From Alphaproteobacteria bacterium (lineage in GTDB: Bacteria; Pseudomonadota; Alphaproteobacteria; Rickettsiales; VGDC01), in the NCBI GenBank assembly GCA_016869895.1, contig VGDC01000130.1, forward strand, positions 1 to 6,109: 6,109 bases of DNA, given 5' to 3'. Shown here piece by piece: positions 1 to 4,978 of this stretch. The notes below the pieces were generated by a model, which was not told the DNA's origin, ran no database searches, and saw only the letters and a list, made by a program, of their open reading frames with translations. Positions within the stretch are counted from its first letter, which is position 1. Every line of letters starts with the position of its first letter. Both the position numbers and the translations under genes were made by a program.

Positions 1-932
1 TCGCCACGTTCCAGGGCATGTTCGCGGTGGTCACCGCCGCCATCATCACCGGCGCATTCGCGGAACGCGTGCGCCTTGGCCCTGTGCTGGCGTTCACCAT
101 CATCTGGATCACCGTGGTCTATGCCCCTGTCGCCCATTGGGTGTGGGGCGGCGGGTGGATCGCGCAGTTGGGTGCATTGGATTTCGCGGGTGGCGCGGTG
201 GTGCATATCAACTCCGGCGTGGCGGGCTTGGTCGCGGCATTAGTGCTGGGTCGCCGCATCCGCGCGAATCGTCAGGAAGAAGTGCGCCCGCACAACCTGC
301 CACTGACGGTGCTGGGCGCGTCGCTCTTGTGGTTCGGGTGGTTCGGCTTCAATGCGGGTTCGGCACTGGGCGCGAATGAGCTGGCTGCGCTGGCCTTCGC
401 CAATACCAATATCGCCGCTGCGGCGGGTGGTTTCGCATGGTATGCCATCGAGCTTTGGCACAAGAACCGCTCCACTGCGCTGGGCATCATCAGCGGGTCG
501 GTTTCCGGCCTTGTGGCCATCACCCCCGCCGCCGGATTCGTCACCCCGCTTTCGGCCATCGTCATCGGCCTTGGCGGCGGATTGGTGTGCTACCTCGCAG
601 TGGCTATCGTAAAGCCGAAACTGGGCTATGACGATTCGCTCGACGCATTCGGCATCCACGGTGTGGGCGGTCTGTGGGGTGCGATCGCCACGGGGCTATT
701 CGCCACCACCAGCGTCAACCCCGCCGGAGCGGATGGACTGTTCTATGGCAATGCTGCACTGCTCTGGGCGGAACTCATCGCCAGCGCGGCGGTCATCGCC
801 TATTCCGCCATCGCCACCTATATCGTGCTGAAGCTGCTGCGCATTTTCGTGCGCATGCGCGTGAGCAAAGAGGAAGAAGCCAAAGGGCTCGACGAGACCC
901 AGCACGGCGAAGTGGGCTATGTGCTGAACTGA
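1..932 (+). CDS. amt: Ammonium transporter (Amt/AmtB family), 5'-truncated by window edge
   Basis: This is the C-terminal part of an Amt/MEP/Rh ammonium channel of the inner membrane, which brings NH4+/NH3 into the cell. The reading frame is open from base 3, before the first internal Met at 18, so the true start lies upstream; by comparison with E. coli AmtB about 100 residues are missing. Counting from the Met at 18, family hallmarks are AFAERV (13-18), the WGGGW segment (43-47), DFAGGAVVHI (55-64), WFGWFGFNAGS (105-115) and FGIHGVGGLWGA. The twin pore histidines are present at H63 and H214, 151 residues apart, against 150 for H168/H318 in AmtB. D55 lies eight residues before the first His, as D160 does in AmtB. 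Several hydrophobic membrane segments follow one another. The cytoplasmic tail (SKEEEAKGLDETQHGE) is the conserved type that binds the PII protein GlnK in characterised members. A glnK gene often precedes amt but would lie outside the window. The gene converges on the kinase with a 6-bp gap. Identification is secure; the substrate is inferred from family. Confidence 0.96.
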   Translation, partial: ATFQGMFAVVTAAIITGAFAERVRLGPVLAFTIIWITVVYAPVAHWVWGGGWIAQLGALDFAGGAVVHINSGVAGLVAALVLGRRIRANRQEEVRPHNLPLTVLGASLLWFGWFGFNAGSALGANELAALAFANTNIAAAAGGFAWYAIELWHKNRSTALGIISGSVSGLVAITPAAGFVTPLSAIVIGLGGGLVCYLAVAIVKPKLGYDDSLDAFGIHGVGGLWGAIATGLFATTSVNPAGADGLFYGNAALLWAELIASAAVIAYSAIATYIVLKLLRIFVRMRVSKEEEAKGLDETQHGEVGYVLN

Positions 933-942
933 GGCTGTTCAG
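924..942. terminator. Small inverted repeat spanning both convergent stop codons (possible weak bidirectional terminator)
   Basis: CTGAAC (924-929) and GTTCAG (937-942) form a perfect 6-bp stem with a 7-nt loop. The amt stop (930-932) is in the loop and the kinase stop (939-941 on the - strand) is in the right arm. No T-run follows on either strand, so this is at best a weak or Rho-assisted terminator, and the repeat may be chance. Confidence 0.3.
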
Positions 943-2174
943 GACTTTCCCCAGCGGGTGAGGATTTCCCCCAGCGTAGCGAGGGAGACAGGCTTGGTGA
1001 AGCTATCCTCCATGCCCGCCGCCATGCAATTCGCTTTGTCCAGCTTGAGCACATCCGCCGTGATGCCGATGATGGGCAATGCGCGGTTCTGCGGCTGAAG
1101 CTTCACGCGTTTCGCAGCACTCAGTCCATCCACATCGGGCATCTGGCAATCCATCAATACGAGGTCATAACGCCCCGATGAGCATCGCTCGATGGCTTCC
1201 GCACCGCTGGAGACCGTGTCGGTGTTCACCACCCCCAGCTTACGCAGCATGGCTTGCAGCATGTCGCGGTTCATGGCGTGGTCGTCAGCGACCAGCACCC
1301 GCAGTTTGCTCCATGTGGAAGTGTTCTGTTGTGGGGGAGCGGGTTTCTCTTCCACCACTGGTGCGGATTGCGCGGCGACGGGCAATTCCAGCAGGAAGCT
1401 GAAACTGCTGCCCTGACCCAACACGCTTTCCACCTGCAATTTTCCGCCCAGCCATTCCACCGCTTGTTTCGCCAAAAGCAGGTTGCCGCCTGCGCGACCG
1501 AATCTGCGGCCTTCCGGCGAGGGGGAGAAGAGGTTGTGCAGCTGTGTTTCGGAAAGGCCGATGCCCGTGTCCTGCACGGTCACACGCAGGGTGGCACGTT
1601 GCGGATGCAACCCTTGCAGCGAGAAATCGACGCTGACGCGCCCCGATTCGGTGAAGCGGATGGCATTATGCGTGAGAATCAACAACACCTGCCGTATCCG
1701 CGCGGCATCGGCGAGCAGGGAAGAGGGAATAGCTTCATCCCAATGGATGCGGAATGCGAGGTCTTTCTTCTTCGCCTCATAGGTGAAGAACCCTTCCAGC
1801 TGCGGCACAAGGATGCGCAAATCCACCGCTTTGGTCTGGGGCACCCATGTGGCGGGGGTGGCGGCGGTAAGGCTGGGCATATCGCCAAGGATGGAAAGGA
1901 TGGTGCGCGCGGCATCCTGCAAGGCGTGGAGGTATTCCTCATTCGCGGCGATGGCGTTGTGCTGGCCGCCTTCCAGCAACTCGCTATAACCGATGATGGA
2001 CGAAAGCGGGGTGCGCAGCTGGTGGCTGATATTCGCAAGGAAATCGTCGCGCTGGCGGAGCATGGACTGCAACTCGGAGATGGTGTTGCGCTGCTCTGCG
2101 TGCATCACCGCAAGTTTCCTGCTGGCTTGCTCGAAGGAGGGAAGTTCATACGGTTGCGCCTGAGCTTCGGTCAT
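939..2174 (-). CDS. Soluble hybrid histidine kinase (HisKA-HATPase-receiver)
   Basis: A 411-residue hybrid sensor kinase that should autophosphorylate on His and pass the phosphate to its own receiver Asp. I start it at the ATG at 2174-2172, which has AAAGGA six bases upstream; an in-frame ATG at 2225 adds 17 residues but has no ribosome binding site. Order from the 2174 start: a polar, probably helical N-terminus (about 10-45); a HisKA H-box with H51 (NISHQLRTPLSSIIGYSELL); a HATPase domain with N-box Asn N170 (HNAIRFT) and G1 box D202 (DTGIG); a Pro/Gln/Glu-rich linker (about 263-288); and a C-terminal receiver with acidic pair (VADDH), phospho-acceptor D342 (LMDCQMP), Thr in ITAD and Lys in FTKPV. 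There is no membrane segment, PAS, GAF or other sensor domain, so it is cytoplasmic and its signal is unknown. The G2 box is degenerate (GRAGGNLLLAK, against the usual GTGLGLA pattern). It is divergent from the HPt gene, its likely phosphate acceptor. Family call is firm; pathway is unknown. Confidence 0.93.
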   Translation of the reverse strand: MTEAQAQPYELPSFEQASRKLAVMHAEQRNTISELQSMLRQRDDFLANISHQLRTPLSSIIGYSELLEGGQHNAIAANEEYLHALQDAARTILSILGDMPSLTAATPATWVPQTKAVDLRILVPQLEGFFTYEAKKKDLAFRIHWDEAIPSSLLADAARIRQVLLILTHNAIRFTESGRVSVDFSLQGLHPQRATLRVTVQDTGIGLSETQLHNLFSPSPEGRRFGRAGGNLLLAKQAVEWLGGKLQVESVLGQGSSFSFLLELPVAAQSAPVVEEKPAPPQQNTSTWSKLRVLVADDHAMNRDMLQAMLRKLGVVNTDTVSSGAEAIERCSSGRYDLVLMDCQMPDVDGLSAAKRVKLQPQNRALPIIGITADVLKLDKANCMAAGMEDSFTKPVSLATLGEILTRWGKS

Positions 2175-2180
2175 ATCCGA

Positions 2181-2186
2181 TCCTTT
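2181..2186 (-). promoter_or_regulatory. Ribosome binding site that fixes the kinase start
   Basis: On the - strand AAAGGA lies six bases upstream of the ATG at 2174. The alternative ATG at 2225 has nothing comparable, which decides for the shorter 411-residue protein. Confidence 0.65.
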
Positions 2187-2208
2187 CGGGTCTGGCTTGC
2201 TGAATGGG

Positions 2209-2254
2209 TTGTGTTTGTGTATCATATACTACTATAGGATGCATCCACATTCAA
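2209..2254. promoter_or_regulatory. Overlapping divergent promoter candidates between kinase and HPt genes
   Basis: The kinase and HPt starts are 112 bp apart, head to head. For the - strand, TTGAAT (plus-strand 2254-2249) and TAGTAT (2231-2226) are 17 bp apart and would start a transcript near 2219. That lies downstream of the ATG at 2225 and upstream of the one at 2174, so it agrees with the shorter kinase start. For the + strand, TTGTGT (2209-2214) and TATAGG (2233-2238) are 18 bp apart. Both are imperfect matches found by eye. Confidence 0.35.
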
Positions 2255-2274
2255 TTCCACCCAGAATTTCAGAC

Positions 2275-2279
2275 AGGGA
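2275..2279 (+). promoter_or_regulatory. Ribosome binding site that fixes the HPt start
   Basis: AGGGA lies seven bases upstream of the ATG at 2287. The upstream in-frame ATG at 2197 would give a 30-residue extension that overlaps the divergent promoter region and the kinase 5' end and has no domain character, so 2287 is preferred. Confidence 0.6.
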
Positions 2280-2286
2280 CATCGCC

Positions 2287-2661
2287 ATGACCCCCGACAG
2301 CCAGCACCCCGCACCTTTCGACAAAGACGCCATGCTCGACAATATCGGCGGAGATGAGGACATGCTGCGCATGCTGCTGGGGCTTTTCCTGCGCACGGCG
2401 GAGGATGTGCTTACGGCGTTGGATGTGCCCGAAGCGGAAAAAGCGGGTGATGCATATACCAAACTGTGGCAGCAACAGCTGCATCTGTTGCGGGGGTCGG
2501 CATTGAATATCGGCGCGCAGGAGTTCTGCGCGTGCCTCTCTCTGGCGGAATATGAGGCGGAGAATCTCACTGCCGCTCAGAAATCCGCGCGGCTTGACCT
2601 TATCAAGACCGTCTATGCCGATTTGCGCGATTACATCGAAAAAATCACTCAAAGTAAATAA
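2287..2661 (+). CDS. Stand-alone HPt (histidine phosphotransfer) domain protein
   Basis: A 124-residue cytoplasmic protein consisting of essentially one HPt domain, which carries phosphate between receiver domains in a multistep phosphorelay. The active-site segment is HLLRGSALNIGA, with the predicted phospho-histidine H66 and the family's GSA-N-GA continuation; the usual Lys three residues after the His is Arg (R69), a conservative change. The rest fits an all-helical bundle: DNIGGDEDMLRMLLGLFL (about 18-35) as the leading helix and a long C-terminal helix (about 98-120). The length is normal for a single-domain HPt protein. The gene is divergent from the hybrid kinase, whose receiver D342 is the obvious phosphate donor. 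The downstream receiver is not in the window. It is not followed by a convincing hairpin terminator, so some transcription could run into the next gene. The fold call is strong; the partnership is inferred from position. Confidence 0.9.
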   Translation: MTPDSQHPAPFDKDAMLDNIGGDEDMLRMLLGLFLRTAEDVLTALDVPEAEKAGDAYTKLWQQQLHLLRGSALNIGAQEFCACLSLAEYEAENLTAAQKSARLDLIKTVYADLRDYIEKITQSK

Positions 2662-2719
2662 TCCTCACAATTTTTTTATACGCCGTTTTTATAGCATGAA
2701 ATCAAGGCGATGAATTTGG

Positions 2720-2734
2720 TTAATGAAAAGTTAA
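2720..2734 (-). promoter_or_regulatory. CtrA-type box 1 (TTAA-N7-TTAAC)
   Basis: The bases read TTAA, seven bases, TTAA, and on the - strand the match extends to TTAAC, the full consensus described for the alphaproteobacterial response regulator CtrA. It lies about 30 bp upstream of the -35 of the candidate promoter at 2763-2791, in reach for an activator. Binding by CtrA is inferred from the motif only. Confidence 0.6.
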
Positions 2735-2743
2735 TGGTTGAAT
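2730..2743 (+). repeat. 14-bp direct repeat, copy 1 (GTTAATGGTTGAAT)
   Basis: Exact copy of the element at 2867-2880, 137 bp apart. In both copies it includes the right TTAA of a CtrA-type box and is followed by an ATTAC motif and then CAACCG, so a longer control module seems to have been duplicated. Confidence 0.75.
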
Positions 2744-2756
2744 TACAACCGTTAAT
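2730..2756. repeat. Imperfect 27-bp palindrome overlapping CtrA-type box 1
   Basis: Arms GTTAATGGTTG (2730-2740) and CAACCGTTAAT (2746-2756) pair at nine of eleven positions, with the other two G-T, around a 5-nt centre. The inner GGTTG/CAACC core is exact. It could be an operator for a dimeric regulator or a small RNA hairpin; nothing in the sequence decides between them. Confidence 0.5.
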
Positions 2757-2762
2757 TGCAGC

Positions 2763-2791
2763 TTGGTAAAAAATGAATTTCCCTTCATAAT
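2763..2791 (+). promoter_or_regulatory. Candidate sigma-70 promoter for the repeat-protein gene
   Basis: TTGGTA (2763-2768) and CATAAT (2786-2791) are separated by exactly 17 bp, matching the housekeeping consensus at four and five of six positions. Transcription would start near 2798, giving a leader of roughly 130 nt that contains CtrA-type box 2, where binding could repress. This was found by eye and another promoter nearer the gene is possible. Confidence 0.45.
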
Positions 2792-2856
2792 CAGGCATAT
2801 AAGATGCTTTTCCCGCTATGGGTCACTCCAGAAAATAGACTGTATTTCGTGAATCG

Positions 2857-2871
2857 TTAAACCTTTGTTAA
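2857..2871 (-). promoter_or_regulatory. CtrA-type box 2 (TTAA-N7-TTAAC)
   Basis: A second exact TTAA-N7-TTAA, again extending to TTAAC on the - strand. It ends 54 bp before the ATG at 2926, where it could overlap the -35 of a gene-proximal activated promoter; no clear -10 is seen after it. With box 1 it brackets the candidate promoter. Confidence 0.6.
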
Positions 2872-2880
2872 TGGTTGAAT
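2867..2880 (+). repeat. 14-bp direct repeat, copy 2 (GTTAATGGTTGAAT)
   Basis: Exact second copy. Here the GGTTG (2873-2877) and CAACC (2896-2900) arms are separated by 18 bases instead of 5, so the palindrome seen around copy 1 is interrupted. Confidence 0.75.
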
Positions 2881-2914
2881 GAGAAGATTACCCTACAACC
2901 GAAAGGTAAATGAC

Positions 2915-2920
2915 AGGAGG
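2915..2920 (+). promoter_or_regulatory. Perfect ribosome binding site of the repeat-protein gene
   Basis: AGGAGG lies five bases before the ATG at 2926 and is followed by two more G. It is the strongest Shine-Dalgarno in the window and suggests that the repeat protein is made in large amounts. Confidence 0.85.
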
Positions 2921-2925
2921 GGTCC

Positions 2926-4890
2926 ATGGCCATCAACACAACCAACGTGCAGACAGTGACGAACGCATTGGATGCGGAATTCTTCCAGCTGGATAGCTGG
3001 GAAAGCACCACCGATGACGTCAGCGGGAGCGGCAACCTGAATTATCAGGAAACAGAGCTGAAGCTGAAGAAAGACATCGTCGAGCAACAACCAGAGGAAT
3101 CGTCCACTGTGGATGCCGATGGCGCTGCACCGCGCATCCGTGGTGCGGAAGAGGCCTCTTATGTCGCGAAGAGTGATGGCCAAGGCAGCACAGACACATT
3201 CAACGCACCCACCGCAAAGGATTATGGCGAGGGCGAAACCTCCGGCGCATCGATGCAGGATGCCGGTGGTACTCCTGCATTCCTCGCGAACACCTCAGCG
3301 GAAGATGCCTTCACCTATCAGCAAAGCAATTCGGTCACACCGAGCAATCCATCGAATAGCACCACCACAACTTCGACGAGTTCAAGCACCACGACGAATA
3401 ATGCCGGTGACGTGACCATCAACAACTATGACACCACGACCAACATCACCAATAACTATTACAACGGTGGGGGTGGTGGTGGAGGAGGCGACGTCATCGT
3501 CAATATCGACCTCGATGTGGTGAATAATGCGCCGGATATCGTCATCGATCTGGTGACGGGAACGACGAATATCGTGAACAATATCGTCAATATCGGTGAT
3601 GTGGGCAATATCCTGAACAACATCATCAACATCGGCGATGTCAATCTGGGCGATATTAATCTGGGCGATATTAATCTGGGCGACATCAACTTGGGCGATA
3701 TCAATATCGGCCTTGGCGACATCAATCTGGGTGACATCGTCCTCGGTGACATCAACCTCGGCGATGTGAACATCGGCTTGGGCAATCTTCTCGAAATCGA
3801 CCTCGATGGCACGCATATCGACCTGGCCAACGGTGTCGATCTGGGTGTCGGCCTAGGCGTGACCGTGGCGGATGAGCTCGGCGTGCAGACGGACATCGGC
3901 CTCGACCTGAATCAGGATGGATTGGATGCGGATCTCGGCTTGGGGCTGCAACTGGGCGATACGAACCTCGACATCGTGGATGTGGGGCTTGACCTCGGTC
4001 AGGATGGGCTTGCGGTCGGCGCGGATGTGCTCGGCGGTGATATCCTGACGGCGGATGTGGGGTTGGGGCAGGATGGCCTCTCGGTGGATACGACCTTGCT
4101 GGGGGATGACCTGCTGGGTGTAGGACTGGGTGAGGACGGTGTTCAGGTTGACCTCGGCGCGCTCGGCGCGGACTTGCTGGATGTGGGGCTGGGGCAGGAT
4201 GGCATCACGCTGGGCAGTGATGCCCTCGGTCTCGATGTGCTGAACCTCGGCGGTGAAGGCAACGGCGGCACGCTCATCAACGTCGACCTTGGCCCGCTCA
4301 ACATCGGTCTGCTGAACGACGGCAGCCTCATCGACATCACCAATAACGGCAGTGAAATCGGCAATGGCGAGTTGGTGAATGTCATCCCCAACATCACGGC
4401 GGAAGACGGCCTGACGCTGCATGCCGATGTGCTGGAGGGCGATGTGGCGAATGCCGATGTCGGCCTCAACACGGATGGCGTGAGCGTGGGTGCAGACCTG
4501 CTGGGCACGGACTTGCTGGGTGTCGACCTCGGCTTCACGGACACCTCCGGCGGTTTGGATGTGGATGTGCTGGGCATCGATGTGCTCGACGTGAGCGGCG
4601 GGCTGGAACTGAGCTTGTTGGGTACCGATGTGCTGGGGGGACTCAGCGACCTCGGCAGCTTATCGGATATCGGAGGAGTCTTGGATGGAATTTCGAATGG
4701 CGGTGATCTCGGCGGTCTCGGTGATGTGCTGGGTGGTGGTCTTGACCCTGTAGTGGGCGATGTGGTCGGCGGCTTGACGGGTGGCCTCGGAGACGTGCTC
4801 GGCGGCGGCCTACCTCTGCCTCCTCCACCTTCGGCTGATGGTGGCCATGGCCTTGGTCATCTGCCCATCTTCGGTAATCTCTTCGGATGA
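2926..4890 (+). CDS. Acidic Gly/Asp/Leu/Asn-rich repeat protein, probable type I secretion substrate (surface or matrix protein)
   Basis: A 654-residue protein that I do not recognise as a named family. Parts in order: a mixed polar N-terminal region (1-130) with no Sec signal peptide or membrane segment and all the Lys/Arg of the protein (last is K98); a Ser/Thr/Asn/Pro linker (134-159); an Asn/Thr stretch ending in eight glycines (181-188); an NLGDI five-residue array (222-287) that should form a beta-solenoid; a longer repeat domain (324-571) with 21-residue units typified by VGLGxDGxxV followed by LGxDLL; and a Gly/Leu/Asp-rich tail with GLGDVLGGGL twice, a PLPPPP segment and a hydrophobic C-terminus (PIFGNLFG). 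I see no cysteine, and one tryptophan (W25). Residues 99-654 have no Lys or Arg but many Asp, so the protein must be strongly acidic. Absence of a signal peptide and Cys, Gly/Asp repeats, and an exporter gene 88 bp downstream all point to T1SS export. Canonical RTX nonapeptides (GGxGxDxxx) are not evident. Adhesin, S-layer-like or matrix roles are inferences. Confidence 0.85.
   Translation: MAINTTNVQTVTNALDAEFFQLDSWESTTDDVSGSGNLNYQETELKLKKDIVEQQPEESSTVDADGAAPRIRGAEEASYVAKSDGQGSTDTFNAPTAKDYGEGETSGASMQDAGGTPAFLANTSAEDAFTYQQSNSVTPSNPSNSTTTTSTSSSTTTNNAGDVTINNYDTTTNITNNYYNGGGGGGGGDVIVNIDLDVVNNAPDIVIDLVTGTTNIVNNIVNIGDVGNILNNIINIGDVNLGDINLGDINLGDINLGDINIGLGDINLGDIVLGDINLGDVNIGLGNLLEIDLDGTHIDLANGVDLGVGLGVTVADELGVQTDIGLDLNQDGLDADLGLGLQLGDTNLDIVDVGLDLGQDGLAVGADVLGGDILTADVGLGQDGLSVDTTLLGDDLLGVGLGEDGVQVDLGALGADLLDVGLGQDGITLGSDALGLDVLNLGGEGNGGTLINVDLGPLNIGLLNDGSLIDITNNGSEIGNGELVNVIPNITAEDGLTLHADVLEGDVANADVGLNTDGVSVGADLLGTDLLGVDLGFTDTSGGLDVDVLGIDVLDVSGGLELSLLGTDVLGGLSDLGSLSDIGGVLDGISNGGDLGGLGDVLGGGLDPVVGDVVGGLTGGLGDVLGGGLPLPPPPSADGGHGLGHLPIFGNLFG
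3466..3489 (+). repeat. Poly-glycine tract, G-rich DNA
   Basis: Eight consecutive GGN codons encode G181-G188. The run separates the Asn/Thr linker from the solenoid-like part and probably acts as a flexible hinge. Codon third positions vary (T, G, A, C), so it is not a pure mononucleotide slippage tract. Confidence 0.8.
3589..3786 (+). repeat. NLGDI five-residue tandem array
   Basis: Residues 222-287 repeat N-[LI]-G-D-[IV], most regularly at 240-260. At DNA level the 15-bp unit CTGGGCGATATTAAT occurs twice exactly (3646-3660, 3661-3675), followed by two close variants to 3705, so recent tandem duplication is visible. Two-residue inserts (NIGLGD) break the register near 261 and 283. The spacing resembles the NxGxx repeats of mycobacterial PPE-MPTR proteins and the five-residue rungs of pentapeptide-repeat helices, without the classic A-(D/N)-L-x-x consensus. 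Confidence 0.85.
3895..4638 (+). repeat. 21-residue DG-type protein repeats
   Basis: Three contiguous units of exactly 21 residues lie at 378-398, 399-419 and 420-440 (nucleotides 4057-4245), each VGLG(Q/E)DG followed by LGxD(L/V)L. Another 21-residue unit lies at 512-532. Longer or shorter relatives lie at 324-352, 353-377, 533-555 and 556-571. A non-repeated Asn-rich insert (about 441-511) splits the domain. The units are more diverged in DNA than the NLGDI array, suggesting an older expansion. Confidence 0.8.
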
Positions 4891-4899
4891 TGTGAGAAA

Positions 4900-4929
4900 G
4901 CACAGGCGGGGCGGAAGCCCTGCCTGTGC
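4900..4929 (+). terminator. 13-bp hairpin with GGAA loop between substrate and exporter genes (attenuator or mRNA stabiliser rather than full terminator)
   Basis: The arms 4900-4912 and 4917-4929 pair over 13 bp with one G-U pair, closing a GGAA (GNRA-type) loop. It starts nine bases after the repeat-protein stop. The following bases (CGCCTCTG) contain no U-tract, so classic intrinsic termination is unlikely. Partial termination or 3'-end protection would give more substrate than exporter mRNA, as suits a T1SS operon. Confidence 0.65.
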
Positions 4930-4978
4930 CGCCTCTGCCGATGCCTACTTCTTGCCTAACCCTTTTCAGGTAATCCTT

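Larger units (their letters stand above)
2662..2925. other. 264-bp AT-rich intergenic control region, no gene
   Basis: This stretch is clearly more AT-rich than the genes on either side. It holds two CtrA-type boxes, a duplicated 14-bp element, an imperfect palindrome and one good sigma-70-like promoter, all listed separately. A T7 run at 2671-2677 has no strong stem before it. The only short reading frame noted (2710-2769, 19 codons) is not convincing. The region appears to serve the downstream repeat-protein gene. Confidence 0.7.

Noticed and set aside
1254..2237. 327-codon + strand open frame opposite the kinase
   Set aside because: It is the antisense shadow of the hybrid kinase, whose H-box, N-box, G1 and receiver motifs are clear on the - strand. 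The translated + strand product shows no recognisable domain.
2678..2712. Terminator hairpin after the HPt gene (CGCC...GGCG)
   Set aside because: Only four base pairs around a loop of about 20 nt, and the T-runs lie before or inside the loop rather than after the stem.
2710..2769. Possible 19-residue leader peptide (ATG at 2710, TAA at 2767-2769)
   Set aside because: It has only a poor AAGG upstream, no attenuator-like codon run, and lies across CtrA-type box 1 and upstream of the best promoter candidate, so it probably is not transcribed as a leader.
3112..3140. Possible LapG-type di-alanine cleavage site (DGAAPR) in the repeat protein
   Set aside because: LapA-like retention modules use a TAAG/PAAG-type site in a recognisable N-terminal domain; neither the context nor the domain is seen here, and two alanines alone prove nothing.
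3646..3705. CRISPR-like or mobile-element repeat
   Set aside because: The 15-bp units are contiguous, in frame and encode NLGDI; there are no spacers and no transposase or terminal inverted repeats anywhere in the window.
3382..4577. Several - strand frames opposite the repeat protein
   Set aside because: They arise from the repetitive low-stop sequence on the other strand and mirror its repeats; the + strand gene has a perfect ribosome binding site and sensible domain order.
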